Source: Anderseniella sp. Alg231-50 | GTDB lineage: Bacteria > Pseudomonadota > Alphaproteobacteria > Rhizobiales > Aestuariivirgaceae | Direction of reading: 5' to 3' | Length of the DNA stretch: 64,000 bases | Assembly (NCBI RefSeq): GCF_900149695.1 | Contig: NZ_LT703006.1 | Span: 310,001 to 374,000, forward strand | Part shown: in pieces, positions 36,263 to 45,972 of the stretch | How positions within the stretch are numbered: the first letter of the stretch is position 1 | Layout: every line of letters starts with the position of its first letter | Made by a program: the position numbers and the translations under genes | The notes under the pieces: generated by a model | Database searches by the model: none | Seen by the model: only the letters and a program-made list of their open reading frames with translations | What the model was told of the DNA's origin: nothing

Positions 36263-39200
36263 AGAGGCGGATCCAGTTTAATTCCTTGGTGAAGGATTCG
36301 AATTCTTTGCGTTACAGACGACGGCGGCAACACAACAAATTCCGGCAACCCCCCATGATTCCCATGTAAAGGTTGAGCTGGGCGAACCATGATATCTTTA
36401 AACGATACTACTTGTCCAACGCTAAGGAACCTACCAGTATTCAACGCGGGCAAACCAGCCGCTTCTCGATAGTTTGGAATTGACCTTGGGTCGATTGGTG
36501 ACCATGAGCGCCCTAGAGGCCCAGAAATACCGCCGTAGACTCGATAAACCGTGATGAGATCGTCTTGCCACAAACCTGATAGCGCCGTGTATCCCAAATA
36601 GAGTCCGGCCAGAAAGTCACCGAACGGAGCTGGACCATCGATACCTACCAATACTCCAGCAGTAGCCGCTGCGGCAGCCATACGACCTCCGGCCACTGCA
36701 GCAGCACGTGCACCACTACTAGCAGCAGTGAGTTCCTGATTGTACAAATGTGCAAATGCCGCTGTAAGAGCGCCGCTGGCAAATTTACCACCTGCGACTA
36801 TTGCAGCTGCGCCGCCAGCAACTGCTGCCGATGCTGTGCGAGCAATTTTGCCAGCCAACCCACCTGTACCTGCTTTTCCAAATACTCCCTGGGAAAATAC
36901 ACCGACAGCCGCACCTATAGCATTGGCGGCAAACCCTTCCTGAAAGTTGCCCCCTTGTGCGACTGATATGGCTCCACCCACAACACCATGGATGGCCCCC
37001 TTGACGGCGGCGAACCCAACAGTTCCCAATTCTTTGAACTGCTCGACATATGTGCCGACATGAGACCAGATACCCCAGTCGCCGACCTGAGCGAATGAGA
37101 ACGCCATTGCAGTGACTGCTTCCAGTATCGACCCTCCAGACAGCAGTGTTAGCGCTCCTGCAGCCAGGGTACAGGTTATCGGCCCTACCCCGCACGCCAC
37201 GATCTGTATCGCACTTCGTATCAACGGTATCTTCAGCAGCGCTTTGAACACCGAGCCTATGGCCTTGAACACCGACTTGAAGAAGTTGCCGATGGCCTTG
37301 AATATCTTCGAGAAGAAGAAGCCCGACGGGTCGGTGTAACTCAACGGGTTGTTGAGCACATAGGTGTAGCGGTTCCAGTTCTGGAAGTTTTCTACATCCT
37401 GGATGTTCGGATCAGCCGACAGGAAACGCCCGATCTCGGCGTCATAGACACGCCCGTTCATGTGCACCAGGCCGACCGGGTCCAGCATCTCATGGCCGGT
37501 ATAGCCGCGCGTGGTGATCGAGGTGTCGAACGCCAGCAGGGCTGTGCCTGACAAAGCCGTCCAGTCAACCTCGCGGCGTTTGCCCCAGGCATCGAAGCTC
37601 ATCTTCTGGACAATGGCGCCGACCTCATCGGTGATGGTGTCGAGTGAACCGAGATTGTCTTTCAGCAGATAGCGCGTGGCGGCGATCTGTGAGTTGGAAT
37701 AGGTCGAGACCACGGCAACGCCGGCGATATAGTGTTTTTCCTCCACAACCAGCGACGGCTGTTGAATGGATTCATAAGACCCGCCCATCGCATATACGGT
37801 TGTGGTGGTGCCCGATGTGGTCTGGTCTTCGCGTTTGAAGCGTGATCGGTCCGGGCCATACCAGACATTGACGATATTGGCGCCTTTCAGAATCTGGGTC
37901 GGCTTGTCGAAGGCTGAATAGGTAATGGTGCGGCCATCGCCTGCCGTCTGGTTGCCGTTGGCATCATAGCAATAGGTCGCGTTCTTGGTGCCTGCCACCT
38001 GGGTGACGGCGTTTGGGCCTGCATACTGCTGGCTGGCGGCACACGAGCCATGCACCTGGCCATAAGTATAGGTGCCGACACCGGTCTTCGATGTGATATT
38101 GCCGATGGCATCATAGGTCATGGTCACGGTTGCATTGGTGGCCTGGCCGTTGCCGTAGGTGGTGGCAATGCTGGTGACGCGGTTGAGATTGTCGTACAGA
38201 AAATCTTCGGTGAGATTCTGTACCGTGTCGCGGCGCTGGGTCAGGTTGCCCAGATCATCCAGCGTGTAGGACAAATCCTGAACCGTGGTCAGGTCCTTGA
38301 CCGAGAATATGGCATTGAGTTGGCCGGTTTCGGACTCATAGGTGCGGGTGGTTTCAACACCATTGCCAAGGCGTTCCTTGGAGACATTGCCACGCGCGTC
38401 CATTTCCAGAAGCTGCCAGTAGGACGCTTGCGAGGTATAGTTCTTCACCTCAGTCAGCAGGCCATTGGCGTCGTAGACATTCTGCGTGCGCAGGCCCGAC
38501 GGGTAGATGACGCTGTCGGCGCGGGAGAAACTGTCATAGGTGGTGGTGGTGGTATAGGCCGTGCCGTCTATGGTTTCCGTCGCCTGTGACGGGCGGCCGA
38601 AGCTGTCATAATCAGCAGTGCTGGCATAGCCGTTCCCACTCGTTGACGCGACCAACTTGCCGATGGCTTTGTTGCCGGTGTCGTAGGTCCACGTGGCAGT
38701 GCGTGCGGCAGCACCTGCCGAATCTGCATCGTCGATGCGCGTCAGCATGCGGCCCAGCACATCATAGGTCATGCGGGTTACCTGGCCCTTGGCATCGGTC
38801 TGCTCCACCAGCATGCCCAGCGCATTGTAGCGATAGGTCCAGGTGCCCTTGTCCGGGTCGGTATCGGAGACCTTGTTGCCCCGGTCGTCGTAGACGTAAG
38901 TGGAGGTATTGCCGAGCGGCCCCGACATGGAGGTCATCTGGCCAATAGCGTCATAGACGTGGGTAGTGACATTACTGGCGTTGTCGGTCACGGACACAGT
39001 CTGTCCGATGGCATCCTTGGTCACCGTCTTGGTCTGGCCGATCTCGTTGGTGGCGACCTGGGTGAGCCCGTTATAGGTGACCAGCTGCGTGGAATTGTCC
39101 GGCCTTGTGGTGATTATGGGGCGGCCCAGCAAATCGTACTGGATCGTGGTCCAGTGGACCGTGTTGCCGGAAAAGTAAGGTTCCGACTTCTGGATCATGC

Positions 39201-42200
39201 GGCCTTGCGCATCATACTCTTCATTGATGTAAGACAGCTGCCCGTTGACTAGCGCGTAGCTGAGCCTTGTGCGCAGCAGGCGGTCGGCGACCACCGTGCT
39301 TTCCGCACCACCCTGGGGCCGTGTGATGGTTCTCAAAGCCAGATCGGTGCCGCAGGCAAAGGTTGTGGGGCCGCAGGCCTCACGGATGGTGTCGGTATAA
39401 GTGCCGTCAGCCCGGGTCTCCCGGGTCACGCGGCCGAACGCATCATGGATCCAGCTTGTGGTCAGATTGTTGGGGCCGGTCAAACTGGCAATCAGCCCGG
39501 TGTCGGGATCAAAAGTACGGGTCTCGGAATGCCCAAGCGGATTGGTTTCGGTCAGTTGGTGGCGCACCTTGGCGTCATAGGTGTAGCTGGTCGTGCGGCT
39601 GGTAGCGACAATACCGTCACCGACCGGCTCGCCCCAGGTCTCGGTGACCGACGTCACTGCCCCGAATGCGTTATAGGCATTGGTTTTGGTCACCGTCAGG
39701 CCACTGGTCGACGCAACCGTCTCGGTGGCAATCTCACCGGTTGCTTCATAGGTGAAGCTGGAGGTGCGGGTAATATTCGTCTGCCCGGTAGCGGCATGGA
39801 TTACACTGGCCGAGCTCAGCCGGCCCAGTATCCAGGTGGCCGCATTGTGGGTGTAGACATTGTTCGTGGTCTTGGTGAACGTCTTGCCGCTACCGGCGGT
39901 CGAAGCCACAAGCGTTGTCGGATACCCGTAATCATCATAGGTTGTGGTTTCCGTCACGGTGGACATCAGAACACCGTTCAGGTCACGGCTGGTGGTGGTA
40001 GACGTATCGGCATAACGGAAGCACTGGGCTACACCGTCGGTGCCGCCGCCGGGCCGGAAACTCACGGCCCATGTGACCTGCTGGTCTTTCAGCACAATGT
40101 CACCCGGCGCAATGGTGCGGCTGCGCTCCAGCATGCCCTGATGATGGGTCTGCCAAGCCTGCAGATAGGTGCTCTCCGTAACTATGCCTGTACTGTCATC
40201 GGTGACCTCCATGGCCCTGAAACCAAGGCCGCCGACACCAGCGATGTGAACCTTGAAGCCCTCATACTTGTAGGTCTGGGTATTTGACCCGCCAATGCCG
40301 TTGTCGGCCACAACCTTGTGTACCAACTGGCCAGCGGTCAGAATGTCGTTTACTGGATAGGTCGCATCCGTGGCAGCGGTATACACAGCCGTATCGGTCA
40401 TCGTCTTGTACTGGAACTCGCTCCATAGGCCGAGGCCATTGGTGACCTTGGTCAAGTAGTCAGTCGGATTCCAGGCCGAAAACACGACATGATCGTAGTA
40501 TGAACCCGATTTAGACCTCTGGTTATCATCGCCTTTCCAATAATATAAATCAGCTAGGCCATCACCGTTAAAATCTCCGGTTGCAGCGACAACATAATCA
40601 TCCCAGCCAGAAGTAACCGCACCGCCGGCACCGGCAGGCAGTAATTCCTTGGTAAACCCGCCCTTGCCGTCACTGAGGAATATGCTGTCATTGTTATGGC
40701 TGTTGCTGTTTAGCCGACCTTTGCCATCCGTCTCTGTGACGTAAAAATCCGTCAACCCATCTCCGTTGAAATCACCACCTGACACAACTTTGTAGTTGTC
40801 CGGGATTCTGTTGGCGCCCGGTACATTAATATTCTCGAATGTGCCGTCACCCCGGCCGATAAGTACCTTGTCCGCCCCGCCCGACACACCTCGACCGTAA
40901 TTGTCCGTCTTGGTCAGATACAGATCTGTCAGGCTGTCGCCATTAAAGTCGCCCGTGGACATGACTGAAAAGTCATCCGGCACACGTTCAACATCAGATA
41001 CAGCCTGCCTTACAAATCCGCCGGCACCATCTGACAGGTGCACACTGTCAGCACCCGTTTGCTTGCCGCGCTTATGATCATCAGTCAGAACCGTATAGAG
41101 GTCGATCAGGCCATCGCCATTGAAATCTCCGGTTGCAACAACAGAATGCCCGTCCTGCACGCTGTTCGCAGAATCGACTTCCTGTTTGGTGAAGGTGATG
41201 TTGTTATTGCCAATTCTATTGGCCAGCCACACCTGATTTGGCGCTACAACTTCAATTTCTTCTCCAAATTCATCCTCTATTTCAACTTTGTATGCGCGGC
41301 CTTTATTGTCTTGCTGGTACAGATACAGGTCTGTCAAACCGTCGCCATTGAAGTCTCCAACTGCGCCAATACCCCAATAATCCACAGTTGAATCAATGAC
41401 TCCGATCAGGACCTTGTTGAAGTTGCCGGCACCATCTCCGAACAGCATGCTGTCGTTCTGCGTATTGTCCAATCGGCCACCACCGTGTATATCGGAGATG
41501 TACAGATCGACATTTCCGTCACCGTCAAAGTCACCTGTGGCAATTATGCCGTCATCGTTGCGCAAGCCATCTGCATATTCACGCCATATCTTGGTGAACG
41601 TACCATCCCCATCTGACAGCCAGATCTGGTCCTTGTTTGAGCCATGTTTCTTGCGTTGAGCGTTTGAATTGACTCTCGTTATGTAGAAATCCGTCAATCC
41701 GTCATTGTTGAAATCACCAGATCCAATGACGCGTTTTTCATCGTAAGACGAACTGGTCAGCCCTTCATTGGCGCCTAGAGAAAACAAACTGAATTTGCCC
41801 GCACCATCGGGAGACCATTCAAACACAGTCGGTGCAAAGCAGTCCGTGCTGCCGACGCCGCACTCGGTGACACTTATCGGCCTGGACCGTCCGGTGCCTG
41901 AAATCTCGTAGGCCACGGTATAGTCACGCACCTGCGTTGTGCCAGCCAGCACGCGGACCTTTTGCAGACGCTCATGCTGTTCAATAACAGAGCCGGCCAG
42001 ATAGGCCTTGGATGTATCCGGCCTAGCCTCATAGTCAAAGACAACAGAGTTGTACGGAGCAAGTCCTTGCGCGGTGTTTCCGGTGTAATTGACCTGCGCC
42101 AGAGACAACCGGCCAAGCACAATGTCTTCCGTATAGACAAACTCAATATAATTGCCACGCTGATCCGTTATCTTGTGCAGCATCCAGGCCCGGGCTTCAC

Positions 42201-42801
42201 TGCGCCCAGATGCTTCTACTGTTGTTCCCCCACCGGCGCCATACTGATATACTTGTCCATTCTTCTTCCATACCTTGAACCACAATGGTCCGGTTCCAGC
42301 ATTGCCGTAGGAGACGATCTTGGAAAACTCTTCCTGCTGGGTGCGATATTCGGTACCGTCAGCTCCGTTGGTTCCGACGATTGGTACGAGACGTTCTCCG
42401 TTCATGCAGAACTTGTCATCAGTCTCGAAATCAACTGGATCGATAGTCTGGTCATTGTGGATATCGGTTCCACAACGGGTAATGGAAGACAGCCCGCCTA
42501 TGGACCAGCCAACCCCCATGATGCCATTGCCGGCCTGACTGGAATATTGCAGCGTCAAAGATGGTTGCATGCCCGTCGTACCGGGCGGCACTGAAATAGG
42601 GATTGAATAACTGGCGGCACCCGCAGGTGACACACCAAGCTCACCCGACGTGGCTCCAGTCAACTCCGCTGCTCGTGCTGCGCCACTCAAGCCCACGATG
42701 AAAGCCAGCAGAATGGCGATGTATGAACTGAATTGGAGGTGTCGCAAATTCAAGAAAGTTGAAAAATTACTAGTATGCACAGAATACGAACGATTAAGCA
42801 T
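36259..42801 (-). CDS. SpvB/FG-GAP/RHS polymorphic toxin with TreTu/ADP-ribosyltransferase-like tip
   Basis: The 2,180-aa protein starts with a long signal-like N-terminus ending AARAAEL. A SpvB-like domain follows (about 45-330; SLTLQYSSQAGNGIMGVGWS). Then come seven FG-GAP/VCBS repeats with calcium-binding DFNGDGLTDLY-type loops (about 360-760). RHS/YD repeats fill about 790-1800 and end in the core YVLNNPLSYTDPSG (about 1810-1823). A Gly/Ala-rich pretoxin segment precedes the tip (about 2080-2180): VYRVYGGISGPLGRSW, NTGRF and HGNHGGLPEFVVLP. The tip recalls TreTu-type ADP-ribosyltransferase toxins (from memory). Start 42801 is chosen over 42954 because GGGGAG lies eight bases upstream. The Sec signal and the nearby type II system hint at how it leaves the cell. 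Confidence 0.85.
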   Translation of the reverse strand: MLNRSYSVHTSNFSTFLNLRHLQFSSYIAILLAFIVGLSGAARAAELTGATSGELGVSPAGAASYSIPISVPPGTTGMQPSLTLQYSSQAGNGIMGVGWSIGGLSSITRCGTDIHNDQTIDPVDFETDDKFCMNGERLVPIVGTNGADGTEYRTQQEEFSKIVSYGNAGTGPLWFKVWKKNGQVYQYGAGGGTTVEASGRSEARAWMLHKITDQRGNYIEFVYTEDIVLGRLSLAQVNYTGNTAQGLAPYNSVVFDYEARPDTSKAYLAGSVIEQHERLQKVRVLAGTTQVRDYTVAYEISGTGRSRPISVTECGVGSTDCFAPTVFEWSPDGAGKFSLFSLGANEGLTSSSYDEKRVIGSGDFNNDGLTDFYITRVNSNAQRKKHGSNKDQIWLSDGDGTFTKIWREYADGLRNDDGIIATGDFDGDGNVDLYISDIHGGGRLDNTQNDSMLFGDGAGNFNKVLIGVIDSTVDYWGIGAVGDFNGDGLTDLYLYQQDNKGRAYKVEIEDEFGEEIEVVAPNQVWLANRIGNNNITFTKQEVDSANSVQDGHSVVATGDFNGDGLIDLYTVLTDDHKRGKQTGADSVHLSDGAGGFVRQAVSDVERVPDDFSVMSTGDFNGDSLTDLYLTKTDNYGRGVSGGADKVLIGRGDGTFENINVPGANRIPDNYKVVSGGDFNGDGLTDFYVTETDGKGRLNSNSHNNDSIFLSDGKGGFTKELLPAGAGGAVTSGWDDYVVAATGDFNGDGLADLYYWKGDDNQRSKSGSYYDHVVFSAWNPTDYLTKVTNGLGLWSEFQYKTMTDTAVYTAATDATYPVNDILTAGQLVHKVVADNGIGGSNTQTYKYEGFKVHIAGVGGLGFRAMEVTDDSTGIVTESTYLQAWQTHHQGMLERSRTIAPGDIVLKDQQVTWAVSFRPGGGTDGVAQCFRYADTSTTTSRDLNGVLMSTVTETTTYDDYGYPTTLVASTAGSGKTFTKTTNNVYTHNAATWILGRLSSASVIHAATGQTNITRTSSFTYEATGEIATETVASTSGLTVTKTNAYNAFGAVTSVTETWGEPVGDGIVATSRTTSYTYDAKVRHQLTETNPLGHSETRTFDPDTGLIASLTGPNNLTTSWIHDAFGRVTRETRADGTYTDTIREACGPTTFACGTDLALRTITRPQGGAESTVVADRLLRTRLSYALVNGQLSYINEEYDAQGRMIQKSEPYFSGNTVHWTTIQYDLLGRPIITTRPDNSTQLVTYNGLTQVATNEIGQTKTVTKDAIGQTVSVTDNASNVTTHVYDAIGQMTSMSGPLGNTSTYVYDDRGNKVSDTDPDKGTWTYRYNALGMLVEQTDAKGQVTRMTYDVLGRMLTRIDDADSAGAAARTATWTYDTGNKAIGKLVASTSGNGYASTADYDSFGRPSQATETIDGTAYTTTTTYDSFSRADSVIYPSGLRTQNVYDANGLLTEVKNYTSQASYWQLLEMDARGNVSKERLGNGVETTRTYESETGQLNAIFSVKDLTTVQDLSYTLDDLGNLTQRRDTVQNLTEDFLYDNLNRVTSIATTYGNGQATNATVTMTYDAIGNITSKTGVGTYTYGQVHGSCAASQQYAGPNAVTQVAGTKNATYCYDANGNQTAGDGRTITYSAFDKPTQILKGANIVNVWYGPDRSRFKREDQTTSGTTTTVYAMGGSYESIQQPSLVVEEKHYIAGVAVVSTYSNSQIAATRYLLKDNLGSLDTITDEVGAIVQKMSFDAWGKRREVDWTALSGTALLAFDTSITTRGYTGHEMLDPVGLVHMNGRVYDAEIGRFLSADPNIQDVENFQNWNRYTYVLNNPLSYTDPSGFFFSKIFKAIGNFFKSVFKAIGSVFKALLKIPLIRSAIQIVACGVGPITCTLAAGALTLLSGGSILEAVTAMAFSFAQVGDWGIWSHVGTYVEQFKELGTVGFAAVKGAIHGVVGGAISVAQGGNFQEGFAANAIGAAVGVFSQGVFGKAGTGGLAGKIARTASAAVAGGAAAIVAGGKFASGALTAAFAHLYNQELTAASSGARAAAVAGGRMAAAAATAGVLVGIDGPAPFGDFLAGLYLGYTALSGLWQDDLITVYRVYGGISGPLGRSWSPIDPRSIPNYREAAGLPALNTGRFLSVGQVVSFKDIMVRPAQPLHGNHGGLPEFVVLPPSSVTQRIRILHQGIKLDPPL

Positions 42802-43313
42802 CGAACAACTCCCCAAATTAGCAAACAGACAATACTTGTCCGGATCGAGAATCATCTTCTCGATACACATGTTTTGTCGCCAATATTGAGAGGTACTTGT
42901 TCCTCTCCCCAGTTCACGGAAAGTTGACGTAACTGCAGCAAAGAAGTCAATCATATTTTTTCTTTATGCAGAGAAAAACTGCTTGCGTGCGGATGTCTCA
43001 CCAATAGGTTGCAATATCCGTTGTTATCACTACCATTATCCGTGCAAGTTAAAGAGCGCATCAATACCTCAATTGGAGATTGCAACTGATTCGCTTCGAT
43101 GAGTGTTAGGGAATTTGCCTGCAGCCAACTGATACTAGCTAAAGGACAATGCCATCTGGGTTCCGTAGGAACGGCAACACGGAAATCTCGAACAATCGCC
43201 TTGCTGTGGAGCACCTTCGAACTGAAGCCGAATGGTGACCAGGTAACAGAACGAATTAGATGGTGAGTAGATTACCCTTTACAGGTTGACGGCAAGCATC
43301 GGGATAACTGTGC
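42802..43313. other. Gene-free stretch upstream of the RHS gene
   Basis: About 510 bp, moderately AT-rich. It should contain the RHS promoter on the minus strand. A motif copy GGAACGGCAACACGG lies at 43168-43182, and a near copy recurs at 47424, on the other side of the carbamoyltransferase module. No gene is supported. Confidence 0.4.
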
Positions 43314-45155
43314 TCAGTCCAGCTCGTACTTGGACTTGTAGTCCTGTGACAGGGAAGGGTCCTGATCTTCCTTGCGCAACAGCACATTGCCGACAACCAG
43401 CCATTCAATGTCGGTTCCCATGAAGCAGTGAAAGGCATCTTGTGGCGTGCACACGATCGGTTCGCCGCGCACATTGAAAGACGTATTGACCAGCATGGGG
43501 CACCCGGTCAGGTCCCGGAATGCGCTGATCAGCGCGTGATAGCGCGGGTTGGTTTGCGCATGCACGGTCTGCAGCCTGGCTGAGTAATCAACATGCGTTA
43601 TGGCGGGAACGACGGAACGAGGCACATTGAGTTTGTCGATACCGAACAGTTCGTCCTGTTCCGCGGTCATCTGTTTTCGGTGTTTTTCCAGCACGTCTGC
43701 AACCATCAGCATGTAGGGGCTCACACCGTCGAATTCGAACCACTGCGAGACGTGTTCGGCAAGAACCGATGGTGCAAACGGACGAAAACTCTCACGGTAC
43801 TTGACCTTCAGGTTGAGCATCTTCTGCATGGTTTCAGAGCGCGGGTCTCCAAGAATGGACCGGCCGCCCAGCGCACGCGGGCCAAATTCCATCCGGCCCT
43901 GAAACCAGCCGGCGGCCTTTCCGTCTGCCAGTGCCCGGGCGGTTTGCGAGATCATCTCCTTGTCCGTCAGCACTTCATATCTGGCACCGGCAGCGTCCAG
44001 CGCGGTTTCCGTTTCGCTGGCAGAATAGCTGGGACCGAGATAAGATCCGCGCATGCTGTCCGTGACGTCGGCAACCGTCCTGTCATGCTGCAGTTCTCCG
44101 TGCCATGCGGCCAGCGCTGCGCCGACGGCACCGCCGGCATCGCCTGCCGCAGGCTGTACCCAGATATTCTGAAACGCACCGTCGCGCTTGAGCTTGCCGT
44201 TGGCTACGCAATTGAGGGCTACGCCGCCTGCCAGACACAGATTGGGAATGTCATGTTCTTCAGCCAGTGCACGCACCATGCGAAGCACGATTTCTTCTGT
44301 GACAGCCTGCACCGAAGCCGCGATATCCATGTGAAACTGGGTCAGGCGATCGGTTTCGGCATTGCGCACCGGTTTGCCGAACAGTTCGGCAAACCGGTCT
44401 TTGGTCATGGTCAGGCCGGTGCAGTAATTGAAATAGCTCTGATCCAGTTGAAACGATCCGTCTTCCTTGAGATCGACAATGTGCTCCAGTATGAGATCCT
44501 TGAAGCGCGGCACTCCATAAGGAGCAAGTCCCATGACCTTGTATTCTCCGCTGTTCACCTTGAAACCGGTGTAATAGGTGAATGCCGAGTACAGCAATCC
44601 GAGCGAATGGGGAAAGCGCATCTCCTTGACCATCTGCAGGTCTCGCCCACGCCCGATTGCAACTGACCCGGTTGCCCATTCGCCAACCCCGTCAAGTGTC
44701 AGCACCACCGCTTCTTCAAACGGCGACGGGTAGAAGGCACTGGCAGCGTGGCTGATGTGATGTTCGCAAAACAATAGTTTTTCGGCGTTGGCAAAGCCGC
44801 CGTCATGTTGTTTCAAATTCTTCAGCAGCATCGTCTTCTGGAACAGTTTTTCCTTGAGCCATACCGGCATTGCCAGACGAAAGGATGAAAACCCGCGCGG
44901 TGCAAAGGCCACATAGGTTTCCAGCAACCGTTCGAACTTGAGGAACGGCTTGTCGTAAAAAACCACATGATCGATATCGGCGATCTTGAGGCCTGCTTCG
45001 GACAGGACATAGTCGATTGCGTTACGGGGATAGGACGCATCATGCTTTTTTCGGGTAAAGCGTTCCTCTTGCGCGGCGGCCAAAATTTCTCCGTCCCGCA
45101 CCAGTGCTGCAGCACTGTCGTGGTAAAAGGCAGAGATACCGAGTATCGCTGTCAT
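43314..45155 (-). CDS. Carbamoyltransferase (NodU/TobZ family)
   Basis: The 613-aa protein opens ILGISAFYHDSAAALV, the start of the YrdC-linked kinase-like domain. Other marks are HHISHAASAFYPSPFEEAVVLTLDGVGEW without interruption, LCLAGGVALNCVANG, MEFGPRALGGRSILGDPR and CPMLVNTSFNVRGEPIV. It transfers carbamoyl from carbamoyl phosphate through a carbamoyl-adenylate to a hydroxyl, usually on a sugar or polyketide. ATG 45155 is the family start; the longer frame to 45284 overlaps a small partner gene. The DUF5989 and SxtJ genes upstream make up the common capsule/exopolysaccharide-linked carbamoylation module. Confidence 0.93.
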   Translation of the reverse strand: MTAILGISAFYHDSAAALVRDGEILAAAQEERFTRKKHDASYPRNAIDYVLSEAGLKIADIDHVVFYDKPFLKFERLLETYVAFAPRGFSSFRLAMPVWLKEKLFQKTMLLKNLKQHDGGFANAEKLLFCEHHISHAASAFYPSPFEEAVVLTLDGVGEWATGSVAIGRGRDLQMVKEMRFPHSLGLLYSAFTYYTGFKVNSGEYKVMGLAPYGVPRFKDLILEHIVDLKEDGSFQLDQSYFNYCTGLTMTKDRFAELFGKPVRNAETDRLTQFHMDIAASVQAVTEEIVLRMVRALAEEHDIPNLCLAGGVALNCVANGKLKRDGAFQNIWVQPAAGDAGGAVGAALAAWHGELQHDRTVADVTDSMRGSYLGPSYSASETETALDAAGARYEVLTDKEMISQTARALADGKAAGWFQGRMEFGPRALGGRSILGDPRSETMQKMLNLKVKYRESFRPFAPSVLAEHVSQWFEFDGVSPYMLMVADVLEKHRKQMTAEQDELFGIDKLNVPRSVVPAITHVDYSARLQTVHAQTNPRYHALISAFRDLTGCPMLVNTSFNVRGEPIVCTPQDAFHCFMGTDIEWLVVGNVLLRKEDQDPSLSQDYKSKYELD

Positions 45156-45304
45156 CAGAAGATTGTATAGATAAACGGCGCGATGGCGGATCCCTGGGTG
45201 AGAACCAGCAGGCCGCCGAGCAGCACCATCATCGTCAGGATGGGCAACAGCCAGAATTTTTTGCGTACACGCAAAAATTTCCACAGTTCAGCGACAAATG
45301 ACAT
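45155..45304 (-). CDS. DUF5989 small membrane protein
   Basis: The 49-aa protein (begins MSFVAELWKFLRVRKKFWLL) has one transmembrane helix and ends QGSAIAPFIYTIF, which matches the DUF5989 family that accompanies carbamoyltransferases. Its TGA overlaps the carbamoyltransferase ATG by one base (TGATG), so the two are translationally coupled. It is too short for most gene callers. Confidence 0.85.
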   Translation of the reverse strand: MSFVAELWKFLRVRKKFWLLPILTMMVLLGGLLVLTQGSAIAPFIYTIF

Positions 45305-45319
45305 TTCACGAAAACCTTT

Positions 45320-45727
45320 CTAGAACTGGTCGCGCATCGAACCGGAGGTCGTTTCGTCCCGGGCAATCCAGTAGGAACTGGCACCAGGATCCCGGTTCAG
45401 ATGCAGCAGGTCTTTCCTGCGCAGCTTGAAGATCAGGGCGGTTGGTGTCACTGCAATGAAGAAAATCAGGCCCATGACAACAGGTCCGATGATCCGGCCG
45501 AGCAACATGCCGAACTTGAACCACAAAATGTTCAGCGGTTTCAGAACCGCGGGAAACAGAAAACCTGCTGTTATAAATGCGGCTGCCACAGTGAGCGCCC
45601 ACCAGCGGGGGGACCCGCTGTAAACCAGCGGCCAAAGGCCGATCAGGACAAATACGACGGAAAAAACAATGCCGAAACTGCGTTCTGACCCGACAGTCAC
45701 AGCATCATGCTCATCGATGTCTATCAC
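45320..45727 (-). CDS. SxtJ-family membrane protein
   Basis: The 135-aa protein has four hydrophobic stretches (about 18-36, 43-60, 66-80 and 80-98) and the SxtJ-like line LNILWFKFGMLLGRIIGPVVM followed by GLIFFIAVTPTALI. The family is a regular partner of carbamoyltransferases in polysaccharide and toxin clusters; its biochemical role is unknown. It is the first gene of the three-gene minus-strand unit, 15 bp before DUF5989. Confidence 0.85.
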   Translation of the reverse strand: MIDIDEHDAVTVGSERSFGIVFSVVFVLIGLWPLVYSGSPRWWALTVAAAFITAGFLFPAVLKPLNILWFKFGMLLGRIIGPVVMGLIFFIAVTPTALIFKLRRKDLLHLNRDPGASSYWIARDETTSGSMRDQF

Positions 45728-45972
45728 TGCAATGTACCCGCTTTGGATCCAATAACAACTCTCTACGGGACCAATAGGTCACCAAAACTGTTTTAACCAG
45801 CCCAAAAATGGTTTTGCTGTTGCGACCTTTTCACCTTTCTAGTTTCCATTAGAAAACAATCTGATCGATTGAGTTGATTCAATTGAAGGCACCACAACCT
45901 TAGGTATGTATTTTATTGACGGCATTTCGAATAATTCTGATGCGGGTTTAAAGTGGGAGTGTTGGTAATAGC

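Noticed and set aside
45156-45284. N-terminal extension of the carbamoyltransferase
   Set aside because: The extension is the antiphase reading of the DUF5989 gene, which matches its family and is coupled by TGATG.
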